Assembly: GCF_902859805.1 (NCBI RefSeq)
Contig: NZ_CADIKC010000001.1
Span: 1,240,001-1,304,000 of the forward strand
Source of the DNA: Paraburkholderia sediminicola
GTDB taxonomy: Bacteria; Pseudomonadota; Gammaproteobacteria; Burkholderiales; Burkholderiaceae
Length of the DNA: 64,000 nucleotides
Reading direction: 5' to 3'
Positions 25,707 through 34,097 of the stretch are shown one piece after another (the first letter of the stretch is position 1; every line of letters starts with the position of its first letter). A program made the position numbers and the translations under genes. Below the pieces are notes generated by a model. That model did not search any database and was not told the DNA's origin. It saw only the letters and a program-made list of their open reading frames with translations.

Positions 25707-26972
25707 GTGACTACCCACATGCCCGCTTCGGCCCGAGCCACGGCCCCGGGCTCTCCGACGAGAGCCGACGGCCGCGCGTCGTTTCAAAAGGCGCGCCGCC
25801 GTGCGTCGGTGCAGGCGCTTTTGCTCGCACTGCCGCTGATCGTGTTTCTGCTTTCAACGTTCATCGCGCCGATCGCGCTCCTGCTCGCGCGCAGCGTGCA
25901 GAACCACGAAGTGCCGGACAGCATGCCCGCGCTCACGCGCGCGCTCGATGCATGGGATGGGCAAGGCGTGCCGGACGAACACATGTTCGCGCTGCTCGCT
26001 GCGGGGCTCAAGGAGGCGCAGCAAAGCGGACAGCTCGGCACCGTCGCGCGGCGGCTGAACTTCGATCAGGCCGAGTTCCGTAGCCTGTTGATGCGCACCG
26101 CGCGGCAGTTGCCCCCTGATGCGCCGCCCGCGTGGAAACCGGCGCTCGTCGAACTCGACGCACGCTGGAATTCGCCTGAAATCTGGCGCTTGCTGAAGCG
26201 CGCCGCCACATCGCCGACGCCCGACTTTCTGCTCGCGGCCGTCGATGCGCAAGTGACGCCGCAAGGCTCAGTTGCGTTCGTGCCGGACAACGCTTCGATC
26301 TATCGTCAGGCGTTTGGGCGCACGATCTCGATCAGCGCCACAGTCACGCTGCTGTGCCTCGTGCTCGGCTATCCGGTCGCATGGCTGCTCGCGAACCTGC
26401 CCGCGAAAAGCAGTAACCGCCTGATGCTCTTTGTGATCGTACCGTTCTGGACCTCGGTGCTCGTGCGCACAACTGCGTGGTACGTCTTGCTGCAACCGGG
26501 TGGCGTCATCAACAGTCTGCTGATGGGGCTCGGTCTCACGACCCATCCACTGCCGCTCATCTTCAACCGGGCGGGTGTGCTCGTCGGTATGACACATGTG
26601 CTCCTGCCTTACATGATTCTCGCGATCTACTCGGTGATGAAGAGCGTATCGCCCGTCTATGTGCGGGCCGCGCAATCGCTTGGGGCGCACCCGTTCGTCG
26701 CGTTCGTGCGGATCTACATGCCGCAGACGCTGCCGGGCGTGGGGGCGGGCTGCTTCCTCGTGTTCGTGCTCGCGCTCGGCTACTACATCACGCCCGCTCT
26801 GCTCGGCGGCGCAGGCGACGAGATGATCAGTCAGCTCATCGCGATCCAGACCAACACGCAGCTCAACTGGGGCCTCGCCGGTGCGCTCTCAGCCTATCTC
26901 GTGATCTTCACGGCGATCTTCTATTTCCTGTTCAACCGCATTGTCGGCATCGACCGTTTGCGTTTCGGTTGA
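25707..26972 (+). CDS. ABC transporter permease, PotB type, with large periplasmic insertion
   Basis: 421 residues, GTG start at 25707 with ATG 25719 as alternative. The first membrane span is at about 37-61 and the second near 206-230. Between them lies a hydrophilic segment of about 140 residues, much larger than the loop in E. coli PotB. The EAA loop that docks on the ATPase reads RAAQSLGAHPFVAFVRIYMP. With the partner permease it forms the channel. The insertion is unexplained and could contact the binding protein. Confidence 0.85.
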   Translation: MTTHMPASARATAPGSPTRADGRASFQKARRRASVQALLLALPLIVFLLSTFIAPIALLLARSVQNHEVPDSMPALTRALDAWDGQGVPDEHMFALLAAGLKEAQQSGQLGTVARRLNFDQAEFRSLLMRTARQLPPDAPPAWKPALVELDARWNSPEIWRLLKRAATSPTPDFLLAAVDAQVTPQGSVAFVPDNASIYRQAFGRTISISATVTLLCLVLGYPVAWLLANLPAKSSNRLMLFVIVPFWTSVLVRTTAWYVLLQPGGVINSLLMGLGLTTHPLPLIFNRAGVLVGMTHVLLPYMILAIYSVMKSVSPVYVRAAQSLGAHPFVAFVRIYMPQTLPGVGAGCFLVFVLALGYYITPALLGGAGDEMISQLIAIQTNTQLNWGLAGALSAYLVIFTAIFYFLFNRIVGIDRLRFG

Positions 26973-27010
26973 GACCTGGTTGATACACGCGAATACGACG
27001 AAGGAACGAT

Positions 27011-27838
27011 ATGCCAGACAAACGCAACACAGTGCTAACGGAACGCGTCGCCGCGCGCTGGGTGCGGCTGCATACAGCGCTTGTACTGTTCTTCCTGATC
27101 GCGCCGATTCTCGCGATCATCCCGCTTTCGTTCAATTCGGGCTCGTATTTCTCTTACCCGTTGCAGGGCTTTTCGCTGCGCTGGTATGAGCAGGCGCTCA
27201 CGAGCGCGGCCTGGCAACGATCGCTTCTGAACAGCATTGGCATCGGCGCGGCGTCGACGCTGATCGCCACGTGTCTCGGCACGCTCGCCGCGCTGGGCAT
27301 TTCGCGCGCGCAGTTTCCGCTGCGCTCGCTGATCATGCCGATCATCATCTCGCCGATGATCGTGCCGATTGTCGTCGTCGCCGCGGGCTTCTATCTGATC
27401 TTCGCGCCGCTTGGTCTTGTGAACTCGTATCCCGGCGTGGTGCTCGCGCATGCAGCGCTCGGCACGCCATTCGTCGTGATCACCGTGACGGCGTCACTGC
27501 TTTCGTTCGATCAGAGTCTGTTGCGCGCCGCATCCGGGCTCGGCGCAACGCCTTGGGTCACCTTCAGGCGCGTAACCTTGCCGCTCGTCACGCCGGCGGT
27601 CGCGACCGGCAGCGTCTTCGCTTTTGCGACCTCGTTCGACGAAGTCATCGTCATTCTGTTCATCGGCGGCCCGGATCAAACAACCGTGCCGCGGCAGATG
27701 TGGAGCGGTATTCGCGACTCGATCGATCCGTCGATCCTCGCCGTGGCGACGATGCTGATCGTGTTCGCCGTGCTGCTCTTCGCGAGCATTAACTGGCTGC
27801 GCGGCCGCGCGGCTGCCGCGAGCAACGCGCTTATCTGA
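27011..27838 (+). CDS. ABC transporter permease, PotC type
   Basis: 275 residues with six predicted membrane spans and the EAA loop AASGLGATPWVTFRRVTLP. The N-terminus is short and the length is usual for PotC. The ATG at 27011 lies after AAGGAACGAT. It is the last gene of the Rieske-transporter operon; the next gene is convergent, 125 bases on. Confidence 0.87.
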   Translation: MPDKRNTVLTERVAARWVRLHTALVLFFLIAPILAIIPLSFNSGSYFSYPLQGFSLRWYEQALTSAAWQRSLLNSIGIGAASTLIATCLGTLAALGISRAQFPLRSLIMPIIISPMIVPIVVVAAGFYLIFAPLGLVNSYPGVVLAHAALGTPFVVITVTASLLSFDQSLLRAASGLGATPWVTFRRVTLPLVTPAVATGSVFAFATSFDEVIVILFIGGPDQTTVPRQMWSGIRDSIDPSILAVATMLIVFAVLLFASINWLRGRAAAASNALI

Positions 27839-27962
27839 CGCATCGAGGCGACGGGGGTCGAGCTCATCCATCTAGGCTTCGCTTCGCGAGCATGCCTTGC
27901 GCCTCGCTCGCAGAAGCGGCCCCTCTGCGCCTCGTTACCGCTCACCACCGCTAGCGGGAAGA

Positions 27963-29291
27963 CTACGCACTTCGATCAAGTTTCAGCTCAACGGATCTAA
28001 CGCGTGCCGTTGCAGGGAGCAGCAGCACACCCGCAATGCCAATCAGGACGCTAAATTCCACGTAATAGATCGGCGCCAGATTGTTGCCCGTCACGTGTAC
28101 CAGCCACGTATTAACGAATGGCGCCAAACCGCCAAAAATCAGAACGGCGAGGTTGTACGTGACTGCAGCTCCGGTCGAGCGAACGCTCACTGGAAAGACT
28201 TCGGTGAGTACAGCCGGTGTTGGTCCCCAGAAGAAGCTCATGAAGCACGACACACCAACCTGAACTGCCAGCAAAGACCCGAAAGACGGCCCACTGACCA
28301 ACTGGTGGAACAGCGGATAAGCGGCCAGGCCGTAGGCGACGATGGCTGGCAGGAGCACGGCTTTTCGGCCATAGCGGTCTGACAGATGGCCTGCCAGCGG
28401 GCAAAAGATCAGGAGGACAGCGGTGCTGAGAAACGTGCTCAGATTGACGTCTGCGGCTGAAAGGCCCAGTTGCTTCTTTGCAAAGATCGGCAGGAAGAAC
28501 ACGAATACGTATGCCGAAACGGTGCCGACTACCGACATACCGAGGGTGCTCAACACCGCGCCTGGATAGTCGCTAAAAACGGTTCTCAGTGGCGTTTTCA
28601 CAGGTTGTGTCTTGCCGTGCTTGACCTCCTCGGCATACGCAAGGAACTCAGGCGATTCATCGACACGCGAACGGATCAGCCAGCCTACCGGTCCGATCAG
28701 AATGCCGAGCAGAAACGGCAGACGCCAGCCCCAGGCTTCGAGATCGTGCGGGGCCAGGTTCGCTGTCAACAGATAGGCCACCAGTGCGCCTAGTGAAAAG
28801 GCCAGCGCTTGAGAGCACATCTGAAAGCTGCCATAGAAACCGCGGCGATTGGCGGGTGCGAATTCCACCAGCATCGTGGTCGCGCCGCTGAATTCCCCGC
28901 CCACCGAGAACCCCTGGATCAGCCGGGCGAGCACCATCAGGATCGGCGCTGCGATTCCGATCGCAGCGTGAGTCGGCAACAGGCCGATCATCCCTGTACC
29001 CACCGACATCAGGACAATCGTCAGCGAGAGTGCTTTCTTGCGGCCCACACGGTCGCCATAGAGTCCAAGCAGGACGCCGCCCAGGGGGCGCACTGCGAAA
29101 CCCACTCCGAACGTGGCCAGCGTCAGCATCAAGGAGGCGAACTCATTGCCGGCAGGAAAGTACAGGTTGGCAATGACGACGGCAAACAGGCCGTAAATAG
29201 CAAAGTCAAACCACTCAAAGGCGTTCCCCAGCACCGAGGCAATCACGACCCTCCGAACCATTGCCGGTGTGGGCATGGGTTTTCCGTTCAT
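27963..29291 (-). CDS. MFS transporter, metabolite:H+ symporter (MHS) family
   Basis: 442 residues with 12 hydrophobic spans. The N-terminus VIASVLGNAFEWFDFAIYG is the hallmark of the MHS family (citrate, proline/betaine, shikimate and alpha-ketoglutarate carriers), and GDRVGRKKAL is the loop 2-3 motif. The ATG at 29291 follows GAGGAGAACTGGG; the open frame upstream of it has no family resemblance. It lies 37 bases downstream of the M20 amidohydrolase gene and probably imports its substrate. Confidence 0.86.
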   Translation of the reverse strand: MNGKPMPTPAMVRRVVIASVLGNAFEWFDFAIYGLFAVVIANLYFPAGNEFASLMLTLATFGVGFAVRPLGGVLLGLYGDRVGRKKALSLTIVLMSVGTGMIGLLPTHAAIGIAAPILMVLARLIQGFSVGGEFSGATTMLVEFAPANRRGFYGSFQMCSQALAFSLGALVAYLLTANLAPHDLEAWGWRLPFLLGILIGPVGWLIRSRVDESPEFLAYAEEVKHGKTQPVKTPLRTVFSDYPGAVLSTLGMSVVGTVSAYVFVFFLPIFAKKQLGLSAADVNLSTFLSTAVLLIFCPLAGHLSDRYGRKAVLLPAIVAYGLAAYPLFHQLVSGPSFGSLLAVQVGVSCFMSFFWGPTPAVLTEVFPVSVRSTGAAVTYNLAVLIFGGLAPFVNTWLVHVTGNNLAPIYYVEFSVLIGIAGVLLLPATARVRSVELKLDRSA

Positions 29292-29328
29292 CCCAGTTCT
29301 CCTCTGATCAAGACGTTCGATTCCGGAT

Positions 29329-30483
29329 TTAGCCGAGCCGCTGTCGCACGATCTCGATGAAGACAGCTGCGCCGGTTGGCGAGGTGTCGTCGTCAAAGTC
29401 GAACTCGGGGTGATGGCAGGTGAGTCCACCATGGCCCAGGAAGAAGTACGAACCCGGGCGTTGCTGCAGCATGAAAGCGAAGTCTTCCGACGCCATTAAC
29501 GGCGCTACATCGACGATGACGTTTTCCGCACCCAGCACTCGCTCCGCGGCGCGACGCACGTATTCGGTCTCGTCGACTGTATTGACGGTGGGCGGCGAGC
29601 TTTGCAGGTGTTCGAATCTCACCTCGCACCCATACATTCTGGCCGTACCTTCGCAGATATCCCGCAGACGAGCAAGCGTCAACGCCTGCGCGGCGGCCGA
29701 AAGGGTGCGTACGGTTCCTTCCAGGACTGCCGTATCGGCAATCACGTTGATCGCAGTTCCCGCGATGAACTTGCATACGCTGACGACAGCAGTGTCCAGC
29801 GGATCGATATTGCGGCTGACGATGCTCTGGATCGACTGTACGACGGTGGTCCCCACGATGAGAGGATCGATGGATTTGTGCGGCATCGCGGCATGACTGC
29901 CGATGCCTTTGATGCTGATCCGGAACAGATCGCATGCCGACAGGATCGCACCGGCCCGAACACCGATCTTGCCGGCCGGCAATGCGTTGTTGTTGTGCAA
30001 GGCGTAGATTTCGTCGCAGGGAAACCGTTCGAATAGTCCGTCACGGATCATCTCCGATCCGCCGCGCAGCGTTTCTTCGGCTGGCTGAAAGATCAGGTGA
30101 ACGGTGCCGCAAAACGTGCGATGGGACGACAGGTACTTTGCTACGCCCAGCAGGATGGCCGTATGGCCATCGTGGCCGCAGCCGTGGAAAATATTGTCGT
30201 GTGTCGAACGGTGCTCCACCGAGCCCTTTTCCGTCATCGGCAGTGCGTCCATATCGGCACGCAGACCGAGGGAAGGTCCGGGCCCACCGGTGCCCCGAAT
30301 CGTGCCGACCACGCCCGTGCCGCCTATGCCGGTGTGCACATCGATCGCCCAATCGGCCAGCAACTTCGCGACAAGTCCTGCAGTGCGATGCTCCTGGAAG
30401 CCAAGCTCAGGGTGTTGATGAATATCTCTGCGCCACGCCCGCATCTGTTCCCCGAGCGCGTTCAATTCAGCATCCTTCTGCAT
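29329..30483 (-). CDS. M20-family amidohydrolase (hippurate hydrolase / aminoacylase type)
   Basis: 384 residues from the ATG at 30483 (AGAGGTGGCGGT upstream). Motifs are RRDIHQHPELGFQEHRTA, GLRADMDALPM, the metal site GCGHDGHTAILLG, QPAEE, and SEDFAFMLQQRPGSYFFLG near the end. Members split amide bonds of N-acyl amino acids, such as hippurate or indole-acetyl conjugates. A MarR-type gene is divergent, with a 23-bp palindrome between them at 30563-30585, which suggests ligand-controlled repression together with the MHS transporter gene downstream. Confidence 0.86.
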   Translation of the reverse strand: MQKDAELNALGEQMRAWRRDIHQHPELGFQEHRTAGLVAKLLADWAIDVHTGIGGTGVVGTIRGTGGPGPSLGLRADMDALPMTEKGSVEHRSTHDNIFHGCGHDGHTAILLGVAKYLSSHRTFCGTVHLIFQPAEETLRGGSEMIRDGLFERFPCDEIYALHNNNALPAGKIGVRAGAILSACDLFRISIKGIGSHAAMPHKSIDPLIVGTTVVQSIQSIVSRNIDPLDTAVVSVCKFIAGTAINVIADTAVLEGTVRTLSAAAQALTLARLRDICEGTARMYGCEVRFEHLQSSPPTVNTVDETEYVRRAAERVLGAENVIVDVAPLMASEDFAFMLQQRPGSYFFLGHGGLTCHHPEFDFDDDTSPTGAAVFIEIVRQRLG

Positions 30484-30562
30484 ACCGCCACCTCTTGCGT
30501 TGGTGAGTCTGTAGCCCGTCTTTGCTCCGGCAAGGCGAGCGCTTCCGAACGTAGAGTAATTC

Positions 30563-30585
30563 ATTAGTTGCAATTTGCAACTAAT
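30563..30585. promoter_or_regulatory. Perfect 23-bp palindrome, probable MarR operator
   Basis: Arms ATTAGTTGCAA and TTGCAACTAAT flank one central base. The TTGCAA half-sites are common in operators of MarR regulators of aromatic acid pathways. It lies between the divergent amidohydrolase and MarR genes, about 80 bases from the amidohydrolase start. Confidence 0.7.
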
Positions 30586-30717
30586 GCTTTTCCCTGATAA
30601 TCCACCATGAACGGTCGGCTGGGCTATCATCCGGAGTGACCAGATGGCCGGTACGACAGGGCCGCTCTGGACGATCCAATTTCCGGGTAAGCAACTCTTC
30701 AGACAGGACGCAGAGAA

Positions 30718-31209
30718 ATGCGAGCAGGTACGCCGTCGACCTCACAGAAGGCCAAAGCCGTCTCTACGGAGAGCGAGTTTGCCTATTTCCTTACGTTCAA
30801 GCTGGATCTGATCAAGAGCGAAATGATCAGTCGAGCCAACGCGGTCTATCGGCCAGCATTGGGCCTGGATGTGCGTTCGCTGCGGGTGCTGCGGATAATC
30901 TGCGACGCACCCGGCGTAACCGCGACCACCTTGAAGGAGCAGACGCTCATCGAGAAGACTCTGTTGTCCAAGCTTGTGACGGAACTGATCGAGCGAAAGC
31001 TGGTGCGGCGCACTATCCACCCGGACGACGCGCGTCACTTCGAGCTCTGGCCCACGGCGGCCGGCAAGCGGGCACGTGCGGCCAGCGACGAATTGGGCCA
31101 GTCAATGGAAACGGAAATGCTGTCGATGCTCTCTTCAGACGAGCGCGAGGAACTTAACCGTATTGTGGACAAGCTCGTGGCGGTATTTCGCAGCTCAGCG
31201 AAGGGCTAA
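30718..31209 (+). CDS. MarR-family transcriptional regulator
   Basis: 163 residues with the winged helix layout: LDVRSLRVLRIICDAPGVTATTL, recognition region IEKTLLSKLVTELIERKLVRR and wing TIHPDDARHFELWPTAAGK. Dimerisation helices lie at both ends. It is divergent from the amidohydrolase/MHS operon and shares the palindrome at 30563-30585, so it is probably an autoregulating repressor of that operon. The ATG at 30718 follows GCAGAGAA. The following lyase gene could also be a target but has its own AT-rich upstream region. Confidence 0.85.
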   Translation: MRAGTPSTSQKAKAVSTESEFAYFLTFKLDLIKSEMISRANAVYRPALGLDVRSLRVLRIICDAPGVTATTLKEQTLIEKTLLSKLVTELIERKLVRRTIHPDDARHFELWPTAAGKRARAASDELGQSMETEMLSMLSSDEREELNRIVDKLVAVFRSSAKG

Positions 31210-31430
31210 GGCCGTGGATCTCTCGTAGATCAAAAAAATCGAGATTCTCTGCCGTCCAGAGTCCGACGAATAATTCCCCGGATTAAACAGTATTTATCCT
31301 TTACCAAATCAAATTAAAAACGGCAGAAAAATCCGGCTTTATTAAAACTAAACCCGGAACTCAAATCAAATCGTTTGTGCGCCAACACCCCCGCCGCTAC
31401 TCTGTCCTGCAATGATCTCCGGCAAACATT

Positions 31431-31450
31431 CCGCTTTGAAGCGGATTTTT
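31431..31450 (+). promoter_or_regulatory. Small hairpin with T-run in the lyase leader
   Basis: CCGCT TTGA AGCGG is followed by ATTTTT and lies about 44 bases before the start of the lyase gene. It looks like a weak intrinsic terminator, either for the MarR transcript or as a leader element. The stem is only five pairs. Confidence 0.35.
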
Positions 31451-31493
31451 GCCACCCACTTCACTTCATTGCATTCGACAGAGGACATTCAGA

Positions 31494-33056
31494 ATGAGTC
31501 TGGCGCACATCGAATCTCGACCCAGCAAGATATCCGAAGTTCAGCTCGGGGAATCCGATATTTCAATCGAGCAATTCATTGCCGTAGCCCGACATGGCGC
31601 ACAGATAAAGTTTTCCTCCGTCTATCGCGAGCGCGTGTTGAATTCGCGCCGCCTGGTCGATCTTTTTCTGAGCCAGAACCGGCTGGTCTATGGCGTGACG
31701 TCTGGTTTCGGCGCCAATTCGACACGCGTCATCAGTCCGGACGACGCTGAGCAACTTCAGCGAAATATCGTGCGCTCCCATGCCGTCTCGGTCGGCGAAC
31801 CGCTGCCGCGTGAAGTGGTCCGAGCCACGCTCCTGATGATGCTGATCAGCCTCGGCAAAGGTTATTCCGGTGTCAGCCTCGAATTGCTGCAGCAAATCGC
31901 CGGACTGCTGAACAACGACATCACGCCGTTTGCACCGGGCGATGGATCGGTCGGTTATCTCGCGCCCGAGGCGCATATGGCGCTCGTGCTGATTGGCGAG
32001 GGAGAAGCTTTCTACCGGGGTGAACGCATGCGCGGTGCCGAGGCATTGGAGCGTGCGGGACTGAAGCCACATTCGCTGCGCTGCAAGGAGGGGCTTTCGC
32101 TCACCAACGGCACCACCTCGGTCACCGCGATCGGCATGCTTGCGCTTTACAACGCGCTCGAGCTTTCAAAGGTTGCGGACATTGCCGCATCGATGTCTCT
32201 GCAGCCGCTCAAGGCCACCACGCGCTCACTGGATGCCCGGTATCACTCCGTCAAGAAACATGAAGATCAGCGGAACACCGCCGACAACATCCGGCGGCTG
32301 CTGGCGGGAAGTGCGCTATGCGAGCGCTTTGCCGATTACCGGTTGCAGGATGCCTACAGCCTCCGCGGCATCGCTCAGGTACATGGAGCGTCCAAGCGCG
32401 CGATCAAGAACGCCTACGACTCGATTCTCGATGAAGTGGGGTCGTGCGGCGACAACCCTGTCATTCATCCGGACGGTGAGGATGGCATCGCGATTTCCGG
32501 TGCCAACTTCGACGGTACGTTCGTCGGCATCGGGTGCGATCTCCTCTGCATCGCCATGACCACGCTCGCGAAGATCTCGGAGCGCCGGACGGACCGTCTC
32601 GTCAATCCGTACTTCAGCGAACTGCCCGCATTCCTGGCGAAGGATCCCGGACTGAACAGCGGATACATGATCATTCAATACACGGCGGCCGGATTGCTAG
32701 GCGAGATGCGCACTCTTGCTCAACCCGCAAGTGTCGATAGCGTGCCGACGAGCGGTAACCAGGAAGACCCCGTGAGCTTCGCCTATCACGCGGCACGAAA
32801 GGCCTACACAACTTCGCAGAAGTTGCAGCACGTGCTGGCGATCGAACTGCTCACCGCCGCCCAGGCGCTGGACTTCTTCGATCCAGCCGACGCATCACCC
32901 GCAACCGCTGCGGTCTATGCGCGAATTCGACAGGTTGCCCCGACAGCAGAAGGCGATCGTTTCTTCTATCCGGACATGATGGGTGTTCACCGGCTCGTCG
33001 AACAGGGCGACTTGCTGAGCATCGTGGAAAACATCGCCGGCACATTGCACAGCTGA
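31494..33056 (+). CDS. Histidine-ammonia-lyase-fold enzyme lacking the MIO tripeptide; candidate ergothionase
   Basis: 520 residues of the HAL/PAL/TAL family from the ATG at 31494. Most catalytic landmarks are present: VYGVTSGFGAN (Tyr66), LSLTNGT (202-207), QDAYSLRG (Arg291), DNPVIH and NQEDPVS (Glu424). The exception is decisive. Where HutH reads GSVGASGDLAPLAH, this protein reads GSVGYLAPEAH at 151-161, so the Ala-Ser-Gly that cyclises into the MIO electrophile is absent. It cannot be a normal ammonia lyase. From memory, ergothionase, which eliminates trimethylamine from ergothioneine, is an MIO-independent member of this fold and was described from a Burkholderia strain, so that is the leading proposal. 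A periplasmic amino-acid-type binding protein gene follows. Confidence 0.75.
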   Translation: MSLAHIESRPSKISEVQLGESDISIEQFIAVARHGAQIKFSSVYRERVLNSRRLVDLFLSQNRLVYGVTSGFGANSTRVISPDDAEQLQRNIVRSHAVSVGEPLPREVVRATLLMMLISLGKGYSGVSLELLQQIAGLLNNDITPFAPGDGSVGYLAPEAHMALVLIGEGEAFYRGERMRGAEALERAGLKPHSLRCKEGLSLTNGTTSVTAIGMLALYNALELSKVADIAASMSLQPLKATTRSLDARYHSVKKHEDQRNTADNIRRLLAGSALCERFADYRLQDAYSLRGIAQVHGASKRAIKNAYDSILDEVGSCGDNPVIHPDGEDGIAISGANFDGTFVGIGCDLLCIAMTTLAKISERRTDRLVNPYFSELPAFLAKDPGLNSGYMIIQYTAAGLLGEMRTLAQPASVDSVPTSGNQEDPVSFAYHAARKAYTTSQKLQHVLAIELLTAAQALDFFDPADASPATAAVYARIRQVAPTAEGDRFFYPDMMGVHRLVEQGDLLSIVENIAGTLHS

Positions 33057-33145
33057 AGCGGTAGCGCCAGCAATGCAGCGAACTGTGGCAATTCGAGCAA
33101 TTCCAATCCAAGCACAACCTTGATTCGACACTATAGAGGTGTAAT

Positions 33146-34006
33146 GTGAATGCGATTTCAACAAGAGTCCTGAAGACTTCTCTCGTCACTTTTCTCGGCA
33201 TGCTGGCGCTGGCAGGAACCGGCGCTCAAGCAAAGGAATGGAAGACCGTGAAGATCGCCCTGGAAGGCAGTTATGCTCCATGGAATCTGACCTTGCCGAA
33301 CGGAAAGATCTCGGGATTCGAACCGGAATTACTCGACAATCTGTGCAAGCGGGTCAACCTGCAATGCGAGACGGTTGCCCAGGACTTTGACGGCCTCATT
33401 ACCGGCCTGCAGGCCGGTAAATTCGATGCTGTGATGGATGCCCTTGCAATCACGCCCGAACGTCAACAGGTCATTGCCTTCTCCAAACCCTACGCTGCAA
33501 CGCCGGCTGCGTTCGCGACGGTAGATGGCCATGGATTGGCGAACACGACAGGAAAACCCTCTTCCCTCAAGCTGACTGGCAACCCCAAAACCGATAGCCA
33601 GTTGATCGCCCCGCTGCGCGATCAACTGAAAGGGAAATCGATCGGCATTCAATCCGGCACGGTTTATACGAAGTTCATCAACGACAACTTCAAGGACATC
33701 ACGTCCGTACGCCTCTACAAGACCTCGGCAGAACGTGACCTCGATCTGGTCAACGGACGCGTCGACATAGCCTTCGACGACGTCACCTACTACGCTGGAA
33801 TTGCCGACAACAAAGACACCGCCCGAATCCGGGTCGCCGGACCCACCATCGGCGGCACGGTTTGGGGGCCGGGAGAAGGTCTTGGGTTTCGCAAACAGGA
33901 TGCGGATCTGAAAGCAAAATTTGACGCAGCCATCACAGCAGCACTCGCCGACGGTACCGTAACGCGCTTGTCGGAAAAGTGGTTCAAGACCGACGTGAAG
34001 CCGTAA
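33146..34006 (+). CDS. Periplasmic amino-acid-type substrate-binding protein
   Basis: 286 residues with a GTG start at 33146 placed after AGAGGTG. The signal peptide ends at GTGAQAKE. The mature protein opens VKIALEGSYAPWNLTLPNGKI and continues with GFEPELLDNLCKRV and the MDALAITPERQQVIAFSKPY region, typical of the lysine/arginine/ornithine- and octopine-binding family. No permease or ATPase gene is adjacent, so it must use a transporter encoded elsewhere or act as a sensor ligand carrier. It probably delivers the substrate of the lyase upstream. Confidence 0.83.
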   Translation: MNAISTRVLKTSLVTFLGMLALAGTGAQAKEWKTVKIALEGSYAPWNLTLPNGKISGFEPELLDNLCKRVNLQCETVAQDFDGLITGLQAGKFDAVMDALAITPERQQVIAFSKPYAATPAAFATVDGHGLANTTGKPSSLKLTGNPKTDSQLIAPLRDQLKGKSIGIQSGTVYTKFINDNFKDITSVRLYKTSAERDLDLVNGRVDIAFDDVTYYAGIADNKDTARIRVAGPTIGGTVWGPGEGLGFRKQDADLKAKFDAAITAALADGTVTRLSEKWFKTDVKP

Positions 34007-34097
34007 GCGTGCGGTATTGCATGACGCCGTTGCGCGTCGAGGCGGAGATCAGTCTTTGCTAGACTGGCTTCACGATGGCATTTGCCAGGTCAACGAC

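Noticed and set aside
24605..25741. 378-codon minus-strand frame opposite the PotD-type gene
   Set aside because: Antisense shadow; the plus strand has a signal peptide and binding-protein motifs.
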